Part shown: positions 6,787 to 11,956 of the stretch, piece after piece
How the letters are laid out: the number at the start of each line of letters is the position of its first letter
How positions within the stretch are numbered: position 1 is the stretch's first letter
Assembly (NCBI GenBank): GCA_036939355.1
Contig: JALLAP010000548.1
Span: 1 to 11,956 of the forward strand
Direction: 5' to 3'
DNA length: 11,956 bases
From: Thalassiosira profunda
Taxonomy: Eukaryota > Bacillariophyta > Thalassiosirophyceae > Thalassiosirales > Thalassiosiraceae
Program-made: the position numbers and the translations under genes
Notes under the pieces: generated by a model
Seen by the model: only the letters and a program-made list of their open reading frames with translations
Databases searched by the model: none
What the model was told of the DNA's origin: nothing

Positions 6787-8279
6787 ATGGATGCCGGCCC
6801 GATCAAATATGAAGCCCTCGCCGGCAGCATCAAAGCGGAGGACATCACCTCTGATGCCGTCAATGCGGCCCTGCTTCAGAGGATCATGAATAATGATCGC
6901 GGGCCGACGACACTGCACTTCGTCAACCAGGAGAACCGTGATGACTCCGATTATTGCCCAGTCGATGCTCGCGAAATGGGCTGGCTAGGGTATTTTGTTG
7001 GGAAGAATACCCACATCCAGAAACTTTACTTTTCGGGTAATCTGGAAAATTGTGCTGTGATGGAGCCGTTCAGTAGAGGCGCCGGCACCAATACATCCAT
7101 CAAAGAATTGGAAATGTATGACATTGATGGGGGAGAATTGGTCAAGGCGCTGGGTCCTTTCTTGAAAAACAACCACAGTCTCGCCCACTTCTCTGCCGAG
7201 GGTTGCAACTTTGGAGCCGAAGGGTGCCGGCAACTCTCACTGGCTCTGGGGAGTTGCAAAAGAAGCTCTCTGAAAACTGTACACCTGCCAGAATGCAGAA
7301 TCAATGGGGAACAATTCGCGGATATTGCGGTTGCCTTGAGCATGCACCCCAACCTGGTAAATATTGAGGTTTATGGGAACAACATTGGACGAATTGGGTG
7401 TGTGGCTTTGGCGACGCTCCTCCAATTTTCTGCCACCAATCTGAAAGCTCTGGATCTAGAAAACAATGGTCTTGACGATGTCGCAGTGGAGGCTTTGATG
7501 CCTGCTTTGGCTCATGCGAGAAGCTTTCATCGTTAGATCTGGCGAGAAATTCATCCATAACTGACAAAGGATGGCGAGCGCTCGCGGGGCTGCTAGAAAG
7601 TCCAAACTGTTGCCTACACGATCTTATCATTAGGGGGGTTCATATTGGGGATGAGGGCGTAATGGCGTTGGTTTCTGGGCTGGCACACAATCGGTCTCTT
7701 TCGAGTTGGAATCTTTGCAACACCATTGCTGGCAACTTCGTCGCTGGGCAGTGTCGGACAGCTCTCTCCTCACTTCTCTGCGATACAACGAGTGTCAACA
7801 AAACCTTCCTGTCGAACCACACGCTGAGGTCAATCAACCCCAACTCCATCCTTCCCAGTGAGATCAATACTTTACTCGCTATCAACTGCAAAAAGGCGAG
7901 CAAGAAGGAAATTGCGATGATTAAGATCCTCAAGCATCACGAGGATTTGAGCATGCAGCCTTTCTTCGAATGGGACTTCAAGGTTCTGCCACTTGCCGTC
8001 GATTGGTTCGAACGAACTCGTTCCATTGCTGTATTAGACGATGCAACACGACGCAGCATCCCAGCGAGGAACCTTTCTGCTATTTACCAGTTTGACCGAG
8101 GGATGCCGTTGGTGTATGTGGAGTCTCGTCTGAGAGTTCAGCTTGGAGAGATCAGAGCCAAGGAGATGAAGATTGAGCAGAAACAGCTTATGCTTGAAAT
8201 GAAGATGCAGGAATTGGAACAGCTCAAGCGGGAGGTGAAGGAGAGCAAGCTGTCTTTTATGGCCAGGCTGAGTAACTGA
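6787..8279 (+). pseudogene. LRR2: paralogue of LRR1, interrupted by a single-base frameshift
   Basis: The first frame (6787-7536) encodes 249 residues. It matches LRR1 from the start codon (YDYCPVDAREMGWLGYFVG, GAEGCRQLSL, RINGEQFADIAVALSMHPNL) up to ALAHARSFH, then stops. The match continues without a gap in the frame beginning TCG at 7530 (SLDLARNSSITDKGW, HIGDEGVMALVSGLA, SVNKTFLSNHTL, DLSMQPFFEWDFKVLP, LSAIYQFDRGMPLVYVESR) to a TGA at 8277-8279. One base is missing around 7528-7531. Because the LRR1 alignment has no gap at this point, an intron is an unlikely explanation. The second half has no further lesion and ends in a charged coiled coil (MKIEQKQLMLEMKMQELEQ) and a basic tail. The last repeats (about 7690-7770) are shorter and more diverged than in LRR1. 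Either a recent pseudogene or a sequence error fits. An ATG at 7662 could in principle start the second half alone. Role unknown, presumably protein binding as for LRR1. Confidence 0.75.
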
Positions 8280-8492
8280 CTCGTTCTGCAGTTTCGCAGC
8301 TCTGCGGGGCCCACATTGCACTGGGCCCCTCACACAAAGATCATTCCAGTCCGGGGCGCTTATTTTACTTGACGCACTTCTTTTGTCTAGACTGTTGTCA
8401 TACGTAGCCGATAAATATGAGTTGCAGTATTTTTGGCACTCTCTGGGTTGGATTCGTCGAAGAAGCACCAATTAATCTCCGTGTGGAGATGC
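8280..8492. other. Convergent spacer between LRR2 and the parvulin gene
   Basis: The 213 bp hold the 3' ends of two convergent genes. A perfect hairpin lies at 8306-8329, just after the LRR2 stop. On the minus strand AAAATAAG (about 8359-8366) is a weak poly(A)-signal variant for the parvulin gene. No gene is visible. Confidence 0.4.
8306..8329. repeat. Perfect inverted repeat, 8-bp arms with an 8-nt loop
   Basis: GGGGCCCA at 8306-8313 and TGGGCCCC at 8322-8329 are exact reverse complements around CATTGCAC. It starts 27 bp after the LRR2 stop, so it would form a GC-rich stem-loop in that transcript's 3' UTR. Function unknown. Confidence 0.55.
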
Positions 8493-8966
8493 TCAATCTT
8501 CTCCGGTGCGCTTGGTGACCAAGATCAAGTGCTCTCCGAACTGCGTCGAGATTGGGCCGTGCACCACGCCTACCGCCTCGTTGAAGCAGACCTCGTCGAA
8601 CCTCTTCACCATCATGCCCGGTCCGAACTCCCCGAGGTCGCCACCGTTCTTCGCCGAGGGGCAGCCGCTCCACTCCTTCGCCAACTCGGCAAACTTGGCC
8701 GCATCGTCGCCGATCTCCTCCTTCATCTCCGTGAGCTTCGCCTTCGCCTCGTCCTCGGGAAATTGGCTCGGTCGAAAGAGGATGTGCGAGGCGGTGGCCT
8801 TCTTGCCCCAGTTGTTGTACAGCGACTGCACGGTGTCGACGATGGAGCCCCGCGACGTGTCGAGGTTGGCGTGGCGGACGACGTGGGTGGCGGGCTGCGA
8901 CGGCGCGAAGGCCGACGAGCTCACCACGAGGATGAGAGACACCAGCGCGAGGAAGAGGCGGTTCAT
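8493..8966 (-). CDS. Plastid-targeted parvulin-type peptidyl-prolyl cis-trans isomerase
   Basis: The 157-residue protein starts at the ATG 8966-8964 (cacgATGA, A at -3), chosen because a hydrophobic signal peptide follows directly (about 1-19, LFLALVSLILVVSSSA). The site reads SSSA|FAP with Phe20 first after cleavage, the ASAFAP-type signal for plastids of red-algal secondary origin; a Ser/Thr/Arg-containing transit-like stretch follows. One parvulin (rotamase, PPIC) domain fills about 56-154: ASHILF (59-64), FAELAKEWSGCPSAKNGGD (92-110), LGEFGPGMMVKRF and FGEHLILV (143-150). His61, Cys102 and His146 match the Pin1-type active-site His, Cys and His. No WW domain or Pin1-type phosphate-binding loop is seen, so it should act on general prolyl bonds, probably helping plastid protein folding. 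An in-frame extension upstream to 9176 would hide the signal peptide and is not favoured. It shares a 265-bp divergent promoter with the CbbY-like gene. Confidence 0.9.
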   Translation of the reverse strand: MNRLFLALVSLILVVSSSAFAPSQPATHVVRHANLDTSRGSIVDTVQSLYNNWGKKATASHILFRPSQFPEDEAKAKLTEMKEEIGDDAAKFAELAKEWSGCPSAKNGGDLGEFGPGMMVKRFDEVCFNEAVGVVHGPISTQFGEHLILVTKRTGED

Positions 8967-9231
8967 CGTGGCGGATAGGAGGAGCGGGCGATCTCGGGCG
9001 GCAACCGGCAGCGCAAGTTGCAAGTTGTGAGAGCTGAGAGAGCGAGATGAAGAAATGAAGAGGTGAATCGGTGGGAGATTGAAGTAGTGCAGAGCCGAAG
9101 ATACCCCGGAGAACCAATTGTCCACATAGGAACATGTACATATACGTGGTCTTGAGTGCCGGCCCCTCATTTGCAAATCGATCGGGCGCTCTCCTCACAC
9201 AACTTGCAACAGAGGAGCGAGAGGAGGAACA
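8967..9231. promoter_or_regulatory. Bidirectional promoter between the parvulin and CbbY-like genes
   Basis: The 265 bp between divergent starts serve two plastid-type genes. Visible elements are a CCAAT box at 9114-9118 overlapping the palindrome CAATTG (9115-9120), an AT-rich patch ACATGTACATATA (about 9132-9144), and an ACGTG core at 9144-9148 of the kind bound by bZIP factors. None is proven. Confidence 0.5.
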
Positions 9232-10167
9232 ATGGTCGTTAGATTGCCATCCCTGCTCGCCGTGGCCGCGGCTGCGGCCCTCAGCAGGGTCGATGGGTTC
9301 GTTGCAATGAGCCGTCCGACGAGGCATGCCGCCCCCGCCTCGGCACTGTCGGCATCCGCCGGGGAAAGTCCCTACGCATTGCTCTTCGACTGCGACGGCG
9401 TGATCATCGAGACGGAGGAGCTGCACCGGCTGGCCTACAACGCGGCCTTCAAGGAGTTCAACCTGCAAATCGGCGAGGAGCCGGTGGAATGGAGCGTGCC
9501 GTATTATGACGTCCTCCAGAATACTGTGGGCGGTGGCAAAAATAAAATGTTCTTCCATTTCCGTGAGACGAAGGGAGTGTTCCCCACATCGGAGGACGGC
9601 AAGCCTGCTCCGACGACGCCGGAGGCAGAACAGGATCTGGTGGACAGGCTGCAGGCGAGGAAGACGGATTTGTACAAAGATCTGATAGCGGAGAAAGCCG
9701 TAGCGAGACCAGGAGTGCTCGAACTGATGGACCAGGCGCTGGCCGATGATTCCATTCGAGTGGGCGTATGCAGCGCATCGACGAAAGCGGCTGTGACGAA
9801 AGTTCTCGATGTTACCCTCGGCGAAGAGCGAAGAAAGCAACTCGACGTGACTATATTGGGCGACGACGTGTCGAGGCTGAAACCAGATCCGCTCATTTAT
9901 GTCACTGCGGCCGAGAGATTGAATATCGACCCCGAACGGTGCGTCGTCATCGAGGACAGTCTGGTTGGATTGAAGGCGGCCAAAGGAGCGGGCATGCGAT
10001 GCATCATCACCTATATAACTAGCACGAAAAACGAGGACTTTTACGGCCTCGGCTGCGATGCCAAGGTGCCCGAATTGGGAAGCAAAGGTGTCACATTGGA
10101 TATGATTTTCGAGCCAATGAAGGCAGAAGGGCCAGCAGCGGACATTCTTGCCGGTGTCCGAGATTGA
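9232..10167 (+). CDS. CBBY: CbbY-like HAD phosphatase, probable plastid xylulose-1,5-bisphosphatase
   Basis: The single exon encodes 311 residues; the ATG context is aacaATGG. A signal peptide (about 1-22) ends VDG|FVAMSRPTRHA, with Phe23 first after cleavage and a basic, Ser/Ala-rich transit-like stretch after it: a bipartite plastid signal. The HAD domain starts at about 47. Motif I is LFDCDGV with nucleophile Asp53 and acid/base Asp55; motif II is VCSAS (Ser181); motif III is LKPDP (Lys217); motif IV is VIEDS (Glu241, Asp242). A helical cap at about 62-160 contains NTVGGGKNKM (97-106), matching the GGGK segment of plant CBBY. CbbY enzymes hydrolyse xylulose-1,5-bisphosphate, a Rubisco misfire product that inhibits the enzyme, returning xylulose-5-phosphate to the Calvin cycle. 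Targeting and motif pattern favour this over other HAD sugar phosphatases or beta-phosphoglucomutase. AATAAA at 10176-10181 follows the stop. Confidence 0.88.
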   Translation: MVVRLPSLLAVAAAAALSRVDGFVAMSRPTRHAAPASALSASAGESPYALLFDCDGVIIETEELHRLAYNAAFKEFNLQIGEEPVEWSVPYYDVLQNTVGGGKNKMFFHFRETKGVFPTSEDGKPAPTTPEAEQDLVDRLQARKTDLYKDLIAEKAVARPGVLELMDQALADDSIRVGVCSASTKAAVTKVLDVTLGEERRKQLDVTILGDDVSRLKPDPLIYVTAAERLNIDPERCVVIEDSLVGLKAAKGAGMRCIITYITSTKNEDFYGLGCDAKVPELGSKGVTLDMIFEPMKAEGPAADILAGVRD

Positions 10168-10175
10168 TCCCACGG

Positions 10176-10181
10176 AATAAA
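10176..10181 (+). promoter_or_regulatory. Candidate poly(A) signal of the CbbY-like gene
   Basis: A perfect AATAAA lies 9 bp after the stop codon, in the 67-bp spacer before the convergent GNAT stop at 10235-10237. Cleavage downstream of it would make the two transcripts overlap tail to tail. Confidence 0.45.
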
Positions 10182-10234
10182 AGTGGTAGCTCAGTTGCAG
10201 TGCAGAAGCTTGGTAACTTCCTTCATCTTCAGTG

Positions 10235-11161
10235 TTACTCCAGCAAACACTCGCTATCCAGTGGCAAGTCTTTTGCAAACAAAATCAATTCACCCTCTTC
10301 GAGCGATCCGCTGTTGATATCCTCCTTCGACAACTCAATTGACTCTGGATCCATCTCGGTGTAGCCCAATTTTCGATAGAGCCCCACCGCAGCATCGTTG
10401 CACCTTCGAACTCTCAGGTACAGTCTCTTCTCGACGCAAGAATCGTGCCTATCCAACACGAACTGTTCGCATGCCTCGACAAGGGCCGATGCAACGCCCT
10501 TTCGCTTCCATTTCTTATCTGTCGCAAGATTGTACATGTATGAACGAAGCATGCCCGAATCATTCTTCGGTTCTGGCTTCTCCGCCGATATAAACTTGTT
10601 GCTGTTATTCAGAGGGCGCGCATCCACTTCTGCAAACCCAATCACCTCCCCATTCTGTGCATTGCACGCCACGATCATTTGTTGCAATGGCCGGCGGGAG
10701 AATTCTTTGCGAAGGGAATTTTGCGCATTAGGAAACGTAGACTCCAGCGACAGCACCGTTTTGAGGCGCTCTATTTGGAAGGTGATGAAGTTGGTCCTCT
10801 GCGAATAGAACTCTTCGGTCAGTATCCGAGCTGCCGGGCCCAGGTCTGAGTGTTGGGGGTTTGCATAAGTGCGCGGAATACATAAATGAAGACAGGAAGG
10901 TACGATACTACTTCACTCACGAACAAACTGAGCGTTTGTCACAAAGAAATCTCTCTCCTCCTGGTCATCGGCATTCTCAGAAACACTGCTCCGAATATCC
11001 TGCACAGGAGCACTGCTTTCGTATTGTGCATGCAGCAACCTTGGATGCCCTCTCGCAGGGTGGCGATGAATGGGGCCGACAAAACACGGCAACGCTGCTC
11101 TTCCTCTCGGCTGAATTGGGGAATAGGCACATGCTATGCCCATCAATGCAAAGAGGGCCAT
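10235..11161 (-). CDS. Plastid-targeted GNAT-family N-acetyltransferase, two exons
   Basis: Exon 1 is 11161-10921 and exon 2 is 10845-10235, giving 283 residues. The ATG at 11161-11159 has a good context (aagATGG) and opens a short signal peptide MALFALMGIACA followed by Tyr13 (ACA|YSPIQPRGRAA), an ASAFAP variant with a basic transit-like stretch. The spliced junction reads AQFV-H-LGPAARILTEEFY, in frame, supplying the start of the GNAT fold (about 72-110). Further marks are IVACNAQNGEVIGFAEVD (strands, about 138-155), YNLATDKKWKRKGVASAL (185-202; acetyl-CoA loop K194-R-K-G-V-A, with Lys where R or Q is usual) and AAVGLYRKLGYTEMD (232-246). It is expected to transfer acetyl from acetyl-CoA to an amine. 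Plant plastid GNATs act on protein N-termini and lysines, but the substrate here is unknown. Starting exon 2 on its own would lose the first strand and the targeting signal. It is tail to tail with the CbbY-like gene. Confidence 0.82.
10846..10920 (-). other. Spliceosomal intron, 75 bp, in the GNAT gene
   Basis: On the minus strand the donor is GTGAGT at 10920-10915 and the acceptor is CAG at 10848-10846. CCAAC at about 10856-10852 is a possible but close branch point. The His codon is split C|AC. The upstream frame stops at 10913 inside the intron, and the frame downstream lacks a start, so splicing explains both. The donor hexamer is identical to that of the TauE/SafE intron. Confidence 0.8.
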
Positions 11162-11715
11162 CTTTCTGTGCACAGCACGCCCAGGGGTGCACAGGGACGG
11201 CATCGGATGGTGCTTGGGGATGATGCGATCGCACAAGGCAGTGATTTGCAAGATACCTGGGCCAAATCAAGATATGACCAGGCGCCTCTCGAGCGGGCCA
11301 ATTTTGACAAGGATAGGGTCCGCGGCAACTACATATGTAGGCAGCGGCAACGGCAACTATGTAGCTCTTCTTTGCAGGCATGCAGTGGTCTGCCTCTGCA
11401 ATCATCTGCTCAGCACTTGCGCCACTGCCAGCCACTCTCCCATCTAAAACGGATCCCGATTGCAAAGCACCGCTTGCCACCACAAAAAATCCAAAACCAA
11501 AGTGCCGCCCCTCCTGCGCCTCCCGCCCGCCCCCCCTAACCCACACCCCCGTAGAGCAGCGCGGCCGACAGTAATCTCATTGGTTTAGACGAAGACGCCC
11601 GCGGACATCGGCGGGTAGGCAGCGAAAGCGCCGCAACCGCACCGCCGCATCCGACGCGCATCTCTGCCATCAATATCCACTCACGTGCACCATCCGCGGA
11701 AGAGAGAGAGCGGCC
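11162..11715. promoter_or_regulatory. Intergenic region between divergent GNAT and acidic-protein genes; no gene seen
   Basis: The 554 bp hold two 5' regions. Seen are a 12-bp palindrome CTACATATGTAG (11329-11340) with a partial direct repeat to 11364, CCACCACAAAAAATCC (11477-11492) similar to a string upstream of the SRRM2-like gene, a C-rich run at about 11527-11536, an E-box/G-box core CACGTG at 11682-11687 some 30 bp before the next ATG, and a short (AG)n run ending at 11710. Open frames in it lack recognisable domains. Confidence 0.45.
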
Positions 11716-11956
11716 ATGTCGAAGCGCCAAATCCTCGAGGACTCCGACGAGGACGGCGACGATGCCAAATCTCCTGCCAACGCCAACGATGCCATCTTCA
11801 CGCCCGAGGAGCTCCGGGCCATCGAGAATTGCAACATCGCCACTCACGACGAGGGGCAGTTCTCCCCCGAGCAAATGTCCCTCGCCCTCGCCGCGGCGCT
11901 CGACTTCCTCGAGGAGACGGGGGACGACGCCACGCACGCCCACGAGGGGTATTGCG
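11716..11956 (+). CDS. Unrecognised acidic protein, N-terminal part only
   Basis: An ATG at 11716 opens a frame that stays free of stops for 80 codons to the right edge. It begins MSKRQILEDSDEDGDD and continues with an acidic, Ala-rich sequence containing FTPEELRAIENCNI (about 32-45) and FSPEQMSLALAAALDFLEE (about 53-71), which look helical. No signal peptide is present, so a soluble nuclear or cytosolic protein is likely. The short basic-acidic start is common in nuclear proteins. I do not recognise the family. The long minus-strand frame over the same bases is a shadow without a domain. Confidence 0.5.
   Translation, partial: MSKRQILEDSDEDGDDAKSPANANDAIFTPEELRAIENCNIATHDEGQFSPEQMSLALAAALDFLEETGDDATHAHEGYC

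Noticed and set aside
6372..6812. A 146-codon plus-strand frame between the SRRM2-like gene and LRR2
   Set aside because: It runs through homopolymers and a hairpin, has no domain, and overlaps the LRR2 start out of frame.
7500..7560. An intron as the cause of the LRR2 frame change
   Set aside because: The protein alignment with LRR1 is continuous through the site, so no bases are available to remove; a single missing base fits better.
7985..8020. GGTTCGA-type string resembling a tRNA B box
   Set aside because: It lies in the conserved DWFER coding segment of LRR2. There is no A box or cloverleaf around it; the similar string near 2995 is also LRR1 coding sequence.
2502..8279. The LRR pair as arms of a transposon
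   Set aside because: No transposase, integrase or terminal repeats with target duplications are seen; the homology tracks protein-coding sequence.
8398..10278. A 626-codon open frame on the minus strand over the parvulin and CbbY-like genes
   Set aside because: It is antisense to the clear CbbY-like gene, out of frame with the parvulin, crosses a promoter region, and its translation shows no domain or signal. Biased codon use can leave such a frame open.
10886..11539. A 217-codon plus-strand frame antisense to GNAT exon 1
   Set aside because: It has no recognisable domain. The minus-strand reading gives a signal peptide, a proper intron and a complete GNAT fold.
11527..11545. Telomere-like CCCTAACCC
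   Set aside because: Only one unit, inside a C-rich stretch, with genes on both sides; no tandem array.

Overview
The window looks like nuclear DNA of a photosynthetic stramenopile, most likely a diatom. Three signs point there. Genes are compact and mostly intronless, with only two short GT-AG introns (69 and 75 bp) inferred. Neighbouring genes sit on alternating strands, head to head or tail to tail, with small gaps. Three adjacent proteins (a parvulin, a CbbY-like phosphatase and a GNAT acetyltransferase) begin with a signal peptide followed at once by an aromatic residue (SSSA|FAP, VDG|FVA, ACA|YSP). That is the ASAFAP-type plastid import signal of algae with red-derived secondary plastids. 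Species cannot be fixed from this sequence.

Layout, left to right: (1) the N-terminus of a rhomboid-like membrane protein on the minus strand, running off the left edge; (2) head to head with it, a TauE/SafE-family membrane transporter on the plus strand with one intron; (3) tail to tail with that, an LRR protein on the minus strand (LRR1), whose coiled-coil tail is cut by a 20-nt tandem duplication; (4) head to head with LRR1, a plus-strand spliceosomal Cwc21/SRRM2 orthologue with a long RS domain; (5) a plus-strand paralogue of LRR1 (LRR2), broken mid-gene by a one-base frameshift; (6) tail to tail with LRR2, a plastid-type parvulin on the minus strand; (7) head to head with the parvulin, a plastid-type CbbY-like HAD phosphatase on the plus strand; (8) tail to tail with that, a plastid-type GNAT acetyltransferase on the minus strand with one intron; (9) head to head with the GNAT, the start of an unrecognised acidic protein on the plus strand, cut by the right edge.

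There is no operon logic. Possible functional links are shared bidirectional promoters (notably parvulin/CbbY, both plastid-type) and the run of three plastid-targeted genes. The least described element is the LRR pair. Two paralogues lie in inverted orientation around the SRRM2-like gene. They share an N-terminal block, ribonuclease-inhibitor-like repeats, an unassigned conserved C-terminal module and a coiled-coil tail. Each carries one reading-frame lesion. I saw no tRNA, rRNA, transposon, CRISPR array or viral gene.
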